Origin: Candidatus Moranbacteria bacterium CG_4_8_14_3_um_filter_34_16
GTDB taxonomy: Bacteria > Patescibacteriota > Minisyncoccia > Moranbacterales > UBA2206
Length of the DNA: 20,574 nucleotides
Assembly (NCBI GenBank): GCA_002782345.1
Contig: PFHO01000024.1
Span: 1-20,574, forward strand
Direction: 5' to 3'
Position numbers and translations under genes: made by a program. Shown here piece after piece: positions 1 to 7,242 of the stretch. The notes beneath the pieces are model-generated. The model made no database searches and had not been told where the DNA came from. It worked only from the letters and a program-made list of their open reading frames with translations. Numbering within the stretch: position 1 is the first letter of the stretch; each line of letters opens with the position of its first letter.

Positions 1-1193
1 TCAATCACTCCCTCAAGCTTTGCGTCAGCGGTATGCTCCAAAACTTCTATTATTCTAACGATAGCTTTTTCTGCTAAATTTGGATCAATGTCTTTTTCAA
101 AACGATCAGATGATTCAGTTTTGACACCCAATCTTGTCCTTGAGCGTCGGATATTAACAGCATTAAAACTAGCCGCTTCCAAAATTATGTCTCTTGTATC
201 TTCATTTATTCCTGAATCTTTTCCGCCCATAATTCCAGCCAGTGCCAATGGCGTTTCGCCATTAGTGATAAGCAAATCAGAATTATTCAATTCTAGAATT
301 GATTCGTCCAATAAAACTAATTTTTCTTTATCTCTTGCTCTTCTAATAATAATTTGTAACTTATTTTTGTTTGAAATTTTCTCTGCGTCAAAAGCATGCA
401 TTGGTTGTCCAAGCTCCAACATCACATAGTTGGTTGCGTCAACCACATTATTAATCGGACGAATATTAGAAGATTCTAATCTTTGCTTCATCCAATTTGG
501 CGAATCTTTGATTTTCACATTTTCCATCACTGTGCCAATATAACGAGAACATAATTTTTTGTCTTCTATTTTTACAGCTAATTTTTTGGATTTCTTATTT
601 GGAAATTTGAGTCCGTCAAAATCATATTCAAATTTTCTGTTTTCTAAAGCTGCAATTTCTCGCGCTACTCCGATATGACTGGTTGCGTCATGCGCGCGAT
701 CAGGCAAAACTTTGATTTCAAAAATTGTGTCGTCTTCTACGCCTAAATATTTTTTGGCTGGCTCGCCAACTTTGGCATTTTTTTTCAAAATCAAAATTCC
801 ACTATGATCGGTTCCCAGTCCCAGTTCATCCGTCGCGCAAAGCATTCCGTATGATTTTTCTCCGCGAATTTTAGCTTCTCTAATTTCAATTCCATTTAAT
901 AATTTTGCCCCAATCAAAGCTACCGGAACTTTTTGCCCCACTTCAATATTTTTTGCCCCGCAAATGATATCCAGTTTTTTATTTCCAATATCAATTTTTG
1001 TCAGTTGCAATTTATCGGCATTGGGATGTTTTTTGATTTCCAAAATTTTCCCCACTACTACTCCGTCAAAATTCAACTTTTTTTCTTCCATTCCCTCAAT
1101 CTCCAAAGAATGCATCGTCAAAAGCTCCCTCGCCTTTTCCGGCGATAGTTTTGTGCCTGATAATTCTTTTAGCCAGTTATAAGAATACTTCAT
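1..1193 (-). CDS. pheT: Phenylalanine--tRNA ligase beta subunit, N-terminal part (runs off the left edge)
   Basis: Beta subunit of the cytoplasmic (alpha-beta)2 enzyme that attaches phenylalanine to tRNA-Phe. I translated this by eye from the ATG at 1193-1191; it stays open to base 1, about 397 codons of a protein that is usually near 800. It starts MKYSYNWLKE, a typical PheT N-terminus. An EMAP-type tRNA-binding OB domain follows at about residues 40-150 (VGKILEIKKHPNADKL, then the ICGAKNI and GMLCATDELGL stretches). The B3/B4 editing domain lies at about 200-390 (NNVVDATNYVMLELGQPMHA, LALAGIMGG, then SSDRFEKDID). The catalytic-like B5-B7 and anticodon-binding regions are outside the window. 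Only 4 nt separate it from the pheS stop, so the two are surely one transcript. There is no Shine-Dalgarno motif before the ATG, and translation may be coupled to pheS. Confidence 0.96.
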   Translation of the reverse strand, partial: MKYSYNWLKELSGTKLSPEKARELLTMHSLEIEGMEEKKLNFDGVVVGKILEIKKHPNADKLQLTKIDIGNKKLDIICGAKNIEVGQKVPVALIGAKLLNGIEIREAKIRGEKSYGMLCATDELGLGTDHSGILILKKNAKVGEPAKKYLGVEDDTIFEIKVLPDRAHDATSHIGVAREIAALENRKFEYDFDGLKFPNKKSKKLAVKIEDKKLCSRYIGTVMENVKIKDSPNWMKQRLESSNIRPINNVVDATNYVMLELGQPMHAFDAEKISNKNKLQIIIRRARDKEKLVLLDESILELNNSDLLITNGETPLALAGIMGGKDSGINEDTRDIILEAASFNAVNIRRSRTRLGVKTESSDRFEKDIDPNLAEKAIVRIIEVLEHTADAKLEGVI

Positions 1194-1197
1194 ATTT

Positions 1198-2247
1198 TTA
1201 GAATTGTTTAACAAATCTTAGGTCTCCAGAATGAAACAACCTTACATCATCAATTTTATATTTCATCATTGCCAGTCGTTCCAGTCCAAATCCCCATGCA
1301 AAACCTTGATACTTGTTTCTTAGATAACCCGCCGAAGCAAAAACATTTTGATTGACCATCCCTGCGCCACCAAGTTCCAACCAACCTCCGCCCTTACATG
1401 TTCGACAACCAGATCCGCCACAAACCGTGCAAGAAATATCAAATTCAAAACTTGGTTCTGTGAATGGAAAATAGCTTGGACGAAGTCGCACATTCACATC
1501 TTGTTTGAAAAAAGCGGAAAAAAATTCTTTAGCGGTAAATTTCAAATTTCCCACATTTATCTTTTCCCCTACCACCAAAGCTTCAAATTGATAAAAAGTA
1601 TGGTCATGAGTAGTATCGGTGGCTTCCCGACGAAAACATTTTCCTGGAACAATTATGCGAAAAGGCGGTTTATTTTTTTCCATATATCTGGCTTGCACCG
1701 CCGAAGTTTGACTTCGCATAGACAAACTTTCTTCTTTTAAATTTTTATTATTAATTTTTTGACGGATCCAAAAAGTGTCTTGCATATCGCGCGCCGGATG
1801 ATCAGCGGGAATATTAAGCGCGTCAAAATTATACCACTCCGTTTCTACTTCCGGACCTTCAATAATTTCATATCCCATTGAAGTGAAAATATTTTCAATG
1901 TCATGACGAACCAGCGAAATTGGATTCCAATGTCCCACGCTTTTTTTCTTGCCGGGAATCGTCACGTCAATTTCTTCTTTTTTAGCATCAAAAGAACTCT
2001 CGGAAATTTCCGCGTGCTTATTTTTGATAATTTCCCAAATTTGATTTTTAGTGACATTCGCCAATTCCCCGATTTTCTTCTTTTCCTCCGGCGTTAAATT
2101 TTTGAGACTTTTCAAAATAGCGATGAACTCACTTTTTCTTCCCACATATTTTTTTTCCAATTCAAAAAGAGCCTTATCGCTTGGCTTAATTTTCTCAATT
2201 TCTGCCAAAAACTGCTTTTTCAGATTTTCAATTTTTTCCTTTAACAT
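1198..2247 (-). CDS. pheS: Phenylalanine--tRNA ligase alpha subunit
   Basis: Catalytic alpha subunit of Phe-tRNA synthetase (class II). The 349 residues match the usual length. An N-terminal coiled-coil tRNA-binding arm (about 1-85) precedes the catalytic core. Motif 1 lies around GHWNPISLV (105-113). Motif 2 is FRREATDTTHDHTFYQFE (205-222). Motif 3 is GFAWGFGLERLAMMKY (315-330), followed by the conserved DDVRLFHSGDLRF end. Four cysteines, C273, C276, C281 and C284 (CxxC-x4-CxxC), sit just before GWLELGGAGMV; they look like a zinc knuckle, seen in a subset of bacterial PheS proteins but absent from E. coli type. The start is the only Met in the first 120 residues that gives a full N-terminal arm. 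No Shine-Dalgarno motif precedes it, and the likely promoter ends only 6 nt upstream. First gene of the pheST operon. Confidence 0.98.
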   Translation of the reverse strand: MLKEKIENLKKQFLAEIEKIKPSDKALFELEKKYVGRKSEFIAILKSLKNLTPEEKKKIGELANVTKNQIWEIIKNKHAEISESSFDAKKEEIDVTIPGKKKSVGHWNPISLVRHDIENIFTSMGYEIIEGPEVETEWYNFDALNIPADHPARDMQDTFWIRQKINNKNLKEESLSMRSQTSAVQARYMEKNKPPFRIIVPGKCFRREATDTTHDHTFYQFEALVVGEKINVGNLKFTAKEFFSAFFKQDVNVRLRPSYFPFTEPSFEFDISCTVCGGSGCRTCKGGGWLELGGAGMVNQNVFASAGYLRNKYQGFAWGFGLERLAMMKYKIDDVRLFHSGDLRFVKQF

Positions 2248-2253
2248 AAAACC

Positions 2254-2282
2254 ATTTTAGTCATAAAAAACAAAAAAGTCAA
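2254..2282 (-). promoter_or_regulatory. pheST promoter
   Basis: On the minus strand, a -35 TTGACT (2282-2277) and a -10 TAAAAT (2259-2254) are separated by exactly 17 nt. The transcription start would fall about 7 nt past the -10, at or next to the A of the pheS ATG at 2247, giving a leaderless or nearly leaderless mRNA. It lies just downstream of the hairpin that ends the preceding gene, as expected for a new transcription unit. Confidence 0.65.
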
Positions 2283-2294
2283 AAAGCACATTTT

Positions 2295-2331
2295 AAAAAC
2301 CGATCATTTTCGCGAAAAGCGTGCTGATCGG
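2295..2331 (-). terminator. Rho-independent terminator after the MscS-like gene
   Basis: The arms CCGATCA (minus strand 2331-2325) and TGATCGG (2306-2300) pair perfectly over 7 bp. The loop contains the 12-nt palindrome TTTTCGCGAAAA, and five T residues follow (2299-2295). It begins about 24 nt past the stop of the gene at 2355-3047 and just before the pheS promoter, so it cleanly separates the two units. Confidence 0.7.
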
Positions 2332-2354
2332 AATTTAATTTATCGGAAGAAATA

Positions 2355-3047
2355 CTATCTTTTAGTTAATATTTCTTCCCTTAATTTTCTCAAGATTAAA
2401 GCTGCTTCTTCTTTTCCACCCAAACCGAAGGCCAATCCTCCCGCCAAAGAAAGCATTGCCACAATCCCGGTAAAAATAGTTCCTACTAAAGAAGCAACAA
2501 CGCCCAATTGGATGAGAGCCGCAAAAGAACCAAAAACAATAATCGCCCATTTAGAAATAGTCGCAAGCAAAGTCGCCGACGTTACTCCTGCCGCTTTTGT
2601 ACTTCCTTTGACTACAGCAAAAGTAAAGTTTCCCAAAATAAACACTGCTGACAGAATAATCACCGCTACAAAAACATTCGGAACATACAACAAAATATTA
2701 TTGAGAAAAACAGACACTTGCGATAACCCCAAAATATCCGTTGCCGCCAACAAAAAAGAAAGAATCAAAAACCATTTTACCAATCCTCCCGCCAAATTTG
2801 AAATGGAAAAAGAAAACTCACTTTCTTGAATGATTTTTCCGTTAAACCCTATTCTACTGGCTATTTTATCAATTTTAAGACTGCTAAAAAACTTTTCCAC
2901 CAACTTTCCCACTGATATTGCGACAACCCATCCTGCTAAAAAAATGATTACAGCAGCCAAAAAAGAAGGCAAAAAAACAATCACTTTCTCTCCCAGTTCC
3001 ACAAGAGCCGAAGTTATAGCTTCTCCCCATGTTTGAAATTCATTCAT
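2355..3047 (-). CDS. MscS-like conserved-TM-helix membrane protein
   Basis: Inner-membrane protein of 230 residues. I assign it to the 'conserved TM helix' group related to small mechanosensitive channels (the PF05552 type), from memory rather than a search. It has about five hydrophobic segments: roughly 22-47, 89-109, 118-146, 162-182 and 187-212. An amphipathic stretch between the first two contains LVEKFFSSLKIDKIASRIGF. The last helix is glycine- and alanine-rich and runs into AFGLGGKEEAALILRKL, which resembles the pore helix and exit of the family. The beta-domain and cytoplasmic cage of true MscS are absent, so gating by tension is inferred, not shown. The start is fixed by a strong Shine-Dalgarno motif at 3064-3056. 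It is followed by a terminator at 2331-2295 and is probably a single-gene unit. Confidence 0.8.
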   Translation of the reverse strand: MNEFQTWGEAITSALVELGEKVIVFLPSFLAAVIIFLAGWVVAISVGKLVEKFFSSLKIDKIASRIGFNGKIIQESEFSFSISNLAGGLVKWFLILSFLLAATDILGLSQVSVFLNNILLYVPNVFVAVIILSAVFILGNFTFAVVKGSTKAAGVTSATLLATISKWAIIVFGSFAALIQLGVVASLVGTIFTGIVAMLSLAGGLAFGLGGKEEAALILRKLREEILTKR

Positions 3048-3055
3048 AAATTAAA

Positions 3056-3064
3056 CACCTCCCT
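3056..3064 (-). promoter_or_regulatory. Strong Shine-Dalgarno site for the MscS-like gene
   Basis: The minus strand reads AGGGAGGTG here, a near-perfect match to the 16S anti-Shine-Dalgarno, 8-10 nt before the ATG at 3047. It settles the start codon. It is the only strong ribosome-binding site I could find before any start in this window. An all-AT inverted repeat (ATTATTTT / AAAATAAT, 3070-3090) lies immediately upstream of it. Confidence 0.8.
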
Positions 3065-3214
3065 TCTGAATTATTTTTTTTTAAAATAATATTTTCTCAA
3101 TTAAGCTAAGTCTGAATTGTCTGAAAATAAAATCTTTTGTCATAATTTTCCATATCATCCTTATTGTAAAAAGAAATTAAGACAAAAAATAAATAATTCA
3201 TAAAAATTGAAAGC

Positions 3215-5869
3215 CTATTGATTTTCAGGATTTTCTTCAGGAGCGAGAGCAGGAGCAGGAGCAGGAGCAGGAGTAACATTTTCTGAAGGAATAAAAGATG
3301 GGCTTCCAGATCCTTCAGGCGTAGAAGTAGGAATAACTGAGTCATTGACCAGTGTCTCAGCCTTTTCCGGTTGAGTCGCTTTTTCAATCAAGCCTAAATT
3401 CTCCGGCGTATTTTCCACTCCTTTTTCAACATTAGAAATCATTTCTCTAATTTTTTCCTCCGTTTCTTTGTTTCCTTGACCATTTTTATCCGCCTCTTCA
3501 AACAGACTTAACACTTTTTGATATTCTTTTTTGGCTTCATCCATCTTTTTAGTTTTTTCCCAAAAAAGACCTAAATAAAAATGTCCTACTACATCCTTAT
3601 CATTAATCGCTACAACTCCTTGATAATATCTTTGAGCAATATCTTGATCGCCTTCTTTTCCTCTTTTTTGATAAACACGTCCTAAAAATAACAAGTAGTT
3701 AGAATTTCTTGGATTTATTCTAATGGCTTTTTCCCCCGCTTCAATGGCTTGATCAAAGTTTTCTAGAGCTTCATTAACCAAAGCCGTTTGATAGTAAGCA
3801 TCTGGATAATTTTTATTTTTTTCAATCGCTTTTTGAAAAAGTTTATTGGCTTCTTCTAAAAGTTGTTTTTTTTCTTCTGGTTTTTCTTTTCTGATAGCTT
3901 GACTAATTTCCAAAAGACCTAATTTAAGATAATAAGCCGGGTTTTGCGGTTCCAGTTTTTGCGCTTCTTTATATTGCTCCTGAGCTAACGCTAAAGAATC
4001 GGAAACATAAAGACCAGCATTTTCATAAATCAAAGCCAAAGATTCCAATGTTTCCACATCATTTTTACTCATTTCAACCGATTTTTTCCCAAGAATAATA
4101 GAATTATTAAGATACTCCTGTATTTTAACCGTATCTCTAGAATTTTCATCCTTAGAAGCTTCATCATTGGCAATAGCCATATAATATTGACTCGCTTGAA
4201 TATAATATTTGGATTCTTGACGATTGAGATTTATCGCTCTCTGAAGATAAAGAAACGCTTGATCGGTATTTTTGGAAATTTCTCGTGCCCCCTTTCCAGC
4301 ATAAACATCCGCTATATAAATTTTGCCTAAAAAAGCGAACAAAAAGGCTACTCCAGTAATCACTACCATAAAAACAAAAGCCATTGCCAACGCATATTTA
4401 GGAGAAGATTTTAAAGTTAAATTGATTTGCTTTTTCTCCGCGTCTGATTCCCAAAGAGAAACAGCTAAAGAGACAGTCGCTATTAAGACTGACAAAACCA
4501 ATACGGGTCCGCTTACTCTAGAGAAAAGCACGCTAAAGAATAAAACGGAAGAAGCTGAAAAAAATCCTAATGAATACATTTTATTTTTTTCTTTTTCAAT
4601 GTAAGCAAAACACATTTGAGTGCCAAGAAAAGAAAGTGCCAAAATTATCAGAAAAAAAGCCCCCAAAGCTCCCAAGGTTGAAATAGACTCAAAAAGAAGC
4701 CCCGATCTGTAAAATCTAATTTCAGAAAGAGCACTTTCGTTTAAACTTTGGGGTTTTTTCAATGAAAAATCATATCCATAAGTAGCCGGTCCGGATCCAA
4801 TTATGAAATTTTCCTTCAAACTTTCTTTAGCTATTTCTAAAGAATTTTTATAATCCAAATTCGCTCCTCCTAAAAGAGAAATTTTAGAAATTTGAACTGG
4901 TCCAATCATTCGCAAAATCATGATTACAATAAAAACCACCATCGGAAACCATACCCAACTTGCTTTAGGACGAACAATTCTCGCCAAGATATAGATAAGA
5001 AAAATTCCTATACCCGCAAAAAGACCCAGCCATGGCACTTGGCTATAAAAAGCCATCACTAAATAAAGATCAAGCACCAAAAAAATAAACATTACACTTA
5101 AAAAAATATTTTTCCTTATCTTATCCAATTCAGCTTCTGCTAATTTAAGAATCGCTAAAGTAAAAATAATCGCTAAAAAAGCAAACATAACGCCCAAAGA
5201 AGAAAAATCTCCCAAAAGACTGACCGGCAAATAAAGTGCAACTGAATCGGGAAAAATATGAATTTGCAATATCGCCATAATTGTCCAAGCAATCAATATA
5301 AGTCCAGAAGAAATCAAGGCGATAAGAATCATTTTTAATCTTTTTTCATTGAAATTGCTCATTATGAAATAGTAAGCAATTACCAAAGCTGTCGTGCCTA
5401 TAAAACCAGTAGATGGATCAAAAAAAGCACCAAAAAAACTCCTCCATTTATCCACCGAAAAAATTGTGGATAAACCAAAAGACAACCACAATCCTAAAAT
5501 GGGAATATCTAAAAAAGTTCTCTGCAAACGCATTTCTCCCAAAACAATTCCTTTAATCACCCAAACAACTATTCCTAAAAGAAGCCAAGCATAAAAATAA
5601 ATCTGTTTCTCAAATCCAACTCCTTGAAAAGAAAATCCGGTAAAATATAAAGGGATCCCAAAAAAAATCATAAACATTGAAAAACCAATTAAGCGATCTA
5701 ACATTTTGGTCATCAATTTATTGTTTTTAAATTTTTCGTTTTCTCCTTCTCTATTGTTCGCTTCCGGTCTTGCAAAACTTTTGACTGCAGTTTGAGAAGA
5801 CATTCCTCTCCAATCGCTTCTAGGATTTTTATCCCTATTTATTTTTACTGGTTGATTGTCTATAATCAT
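3215..5869 (-). CDS. O-antigen ligase-like (Wzy_C type) polytopic membrane protein with C-terminal TPR domain
   Basis: An 884-residue envelope protein. Residues 1-55 are polar. About 56-520 hold ten or more transmembrane helices. A loop carries NFIIGSGPATYGYDF (about 355-370), matching the 'lxGxGpgnf' signature of the O-antigen ligase/polymerase family, which transfers or polymerises glycans from lipid carriers. Residues about 525-790 are TPR-like helical repeats (for example YYLKLGLLEISQAI, DAYYQTALVNEALENFDQA and VVGHFYLGLFWEKTKKMDEA). The tail, about 800-884, is low-complexity and rich in Pro, Ser and Glu, ending in a (Pro-Ala)n run. The glycan substrate cannot be told, and a non-ligase glycosylation role is possible. 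Start uncertain: the ATG at 5869 has no Shine-Dalgarno, whereas the in-frame ATG at 5803 (Met23) has GGAGAGGA directly before it. MFS gene upstream, MscS-like gene downstream. Confidence 0.82.
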   Translation of the reverse strand: MIIDNQPVKINRDKNPRSDWRGMSSQTAVKSFARPEANNREGENEKFKNNKLMTKMLDRLIGFSMFMIFFGIPLYFTGFSFQGVGFEKQIYFYAWLLLGIVVWVIKGIVLGEMRLQRTFLDIPILGLWLSFGLSTIFSVDKWRSFFGAFFDPSTGFIGTTALVIAYYFIMSNFNEKRLKMILIALISSGLILIAWTIMAILQIHIFPDSVALYLPVSLLGDFSSLGVMFAFLAIIFTLAILKLAEAELDKIRKNIFLSVMFIFLVLDLYLVMAFYSQVPWLGLFAGIGIFLIYILARIVRPKASWVWFPMVVFIVIMILRMIGPVQISKISLLGGANLDYKNSLEIAKESLKENFIIGSGPATYGYDFSLKKPQSLNESALSEIRFYRSGLLFESISTLGALGAFFLIILALSFLGTQMCFAYIEKEKNKMYSLGFFSASSVLFFSVLFSRVSGPVLVLSVLIATVSLAVSLWESDAEKKQINLTLKSSPKYALAMAFVFMVVITGVAFLFAFLGKIYIADVYAGKGAREISKNTDQAFLYLQRAINLNRQESKYYIQASQYYMAIANDEASKDENSRDTVKIQEYLNNSIILGKKSVEMSKNDVETLESLALIYENAGLYVSDSLALAQEQYKEAQKLEPQNPAYYLKLGLLEISQAIRKEKPEEKKQLLEEANKLFQKAIEKNKNYPDAYYQTALVNEALENFDQAIEAGEKAIRINPRNSNYLLFLGRVYQKRGKEGDQDIAQRYYQGVVAINDKDVVGHFYLGLFWEKTKKMDEAKKEYQKVLSLFEEADKNGQGNKETEEKIREMISNVEKGVENTPENLGLIEKATQPEKAETLVNDSVIPTSTPEGSGSPSFIPSENVTPAPAPAPALAPEENPENQ
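3249..3272. repeat. Hexanucleotide microsatellite (GCAGGA)4 in the tail of the ligase-like gene
   Basis: Four perfect tandem copies of GCAGGA (plus-strand reading), flanked by degenerate copies on both sides. Read on the minus strand they encode alternating Pro and Ala near the C-terminus. The unit is six bases, so gain or loss of copies keeps the frame and only changes linker length. Confidence 0.9.
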
Positions 5870-5900
5870 AGTTACATTTTTAAAACTAATTAAAAAAAAT

Positions 5901-5906
5901 ATTATA
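5901..5906 (-). promoter_or_regulatory. Possible -10 element for the ligase-like gene
   Basis: The minus strand has a consensus TATAAT within a 76-nt AT-rich gap between the MFS stop and the ligase-like gene. It would give a start of transcription about 25 nt before the ATG at 5869. No good -35 is visible at 16-18 nt, so the call rests on the -10 alone. Confidence 0.35.
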
Positions 5907-5945
5907 AAATTAAATACCCTTTCTTATATCTTTTTTTAGTATACA

Positions 5946-7151
5946 TCAATACCTGTCATAAGACAAACCAGCAACTTTTTCCCCCGCCACTAATTCTTTC
6001 TCACACTTATTATCTTTCAATCTGAACGCTGACCACAAAGCGGAAAATGAAACTATTCCCAATAATATGAAAACACTTTTCAAAGGAAAAATCATCAATG
6101 TGAACCCCGCTATGCCAGAAGAAACTATGTATGCCAAAGATTTAGAGGTGCGAAAAAAATTTATCATATCCACATCACAACTGTCAATTCTTTTGTAAAA
6201 ATAAGAATCGCGCAAAATTTCCACCATCGCCGCTCCTAATCGTCCAAGAAACAAAATTATCACCCAGAGAAAAACTTCTTGCGAGGAAAAGAAAAATATC
6301 CCTAACCCCGAAAAAGCCATAATAAAAATACCCGCAATCAACATTTCCTTTTCTCCTAATTTTTTGTCCGCCCAAAAACCGATTGGGTATTGAACCAAAA
6401 CAAAAGGAATCAACATAATCGTAAAAATAAAACCGATTTCTTTTAATGTTAGTCCTATATTATAAAGATGCAAAGGAACAAAGATAATCGTTAAAGCATA
6501 AAAAAACTCAAGCATAAAAGATATATAATAGACTTTTCTAACATTTTTTCTAGTCAAAAATTTTTGTGCCACGCTAAACACTGAAATGTTTTTGCCAAAA
6601 CGATATTTTGATTTTTTTTGTTTTTCTCCTATTTTTTTTATCCCCGTTATCGCAATAGCGGAAATCGCGACATTTAAAAAAAGTAAAACCAAAAACAATC
6701 CGTTAAAATCATACTTATCTAAAATAAAAGTGGATAAAAATGGTCCTAATAAAATTCCCGCATTCATAATGGTCAGATATTTGCCTCTAATTCTCCCAGA
6801 CATATGATCCGATGAATACGATTCCAAAATTATATCCATGCTTACCCATTCAACATTGCTAGAAATCATATAGACAATTACCCAAAAAGCTCCCCAGAAC
6901 GACGGATTAGAAACGGAAAGAAAACAAACGCTGATAATTTTGACAGTTAGCGCTAAATGAAAAATATCCGCTTCTCCGATTTTTTTTATTATCTTGTGCA
7001 AATTTAAAAAGATAATAAAAACAAAAAAGTAAGAAAAAAAATAAAAAAAACCGACATTTTCCAAACCCGATGCTAATTTCAAATATGTGGACATTACATA
7101 GATAAAAAAAGCTTGAGAAAACCCCAGTAAAAAAGACATTCCGCTTATCAT
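5946..7151 (-). CDS. Major facilitator superfamily transporter
   Basis: Inner-membrane permease of 401 residues with about twelve hydrophobic helices in two halves, separated by a basic loop near residues 175-195 (KKIGEKQKKSKYRFGK). Between the second-half helices is YPIGFWADKKLGEKEML, a recognisable MFS motif A (GxxxDKxGxK). In the first half, a glutamate- and arginine-bearing segment (ILESYSSDHMSGRIRGKYLTI) precedes NAGILLGPF, which resembles the motif region of drug/sugar-type MFS proteins. Substrate cannot be assigned. It lies 91 nt after mnmA and 76 nt before the ligase-like gene, so it could share a transcript with mnmA. No Shine-Dalgarno is seen at ATG 7151, and Met5 is an alternative start. 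Confidence 0.88.
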   Translation of the reverse strand: MISGMSFLLGFSQAFFIYVMSTYLKLASGLENVGFFYFFSYFFVFIIFLNLHKIIKKIGEADIFHLALTVKIISVCFLSVSNPSFWGAFWVIVYMISSNVEWVSMDIILESYSSDHMSGRIRGKYLTIMNAGILLGPFLSTFILDKYDFNGLFLVLLFLNVAISAIAITGIKKIGEKQKKSKYRFGKNISVFSVAQKFLTRKNVRKVYYISFMLEFFYALTIIFVPLHLYNIGLTLKEIGFIFTIMLIPFVLVQYPIGFWADKKLGEKEMLIAGIFIMAFSGLGIFFFSSQEVFLWVIILFLGRLGAAMVEILRDSYFYKRIDSCDVDMINFFRTSKSLAYIVSSGIAGFTLMIFPLKSVFILLGIVSFSALWSAFRLKDNKCEKELVAGEKVAGLSYDRY

Positions 7152-7242
7152 TTTTATTTTTCGGTTATTTATTTTTTTTCATTAATTTTCATTTTTCATT
7201 TTTGAAAAAAATTGTTTTTTGTTTTGACGATAATGATTTGGT

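Noticed and set aside
88..429. 113-codon plus-strand frame at the left edge
   Set aside because: Antisense to pheT, whose translation matches the family throughout.
3106..3387. 93-codon minus-strand frame with a long leucine run
   Set aside because: Its leucine run is the Pro-Ala repeat of the ligase-like gene read in another frame. Its last 15 codons (from ATG 3153, with AAGGA upstream) fall in the gap and could be a leader peptide, but support is too thin.
7152..7242. Short tandem TGAAAAA-like repeats before the MFS gene
   Set aside because: They are imperfect and only a few copies long in poly-A/T sequence, which is expected by chance at this base composition.
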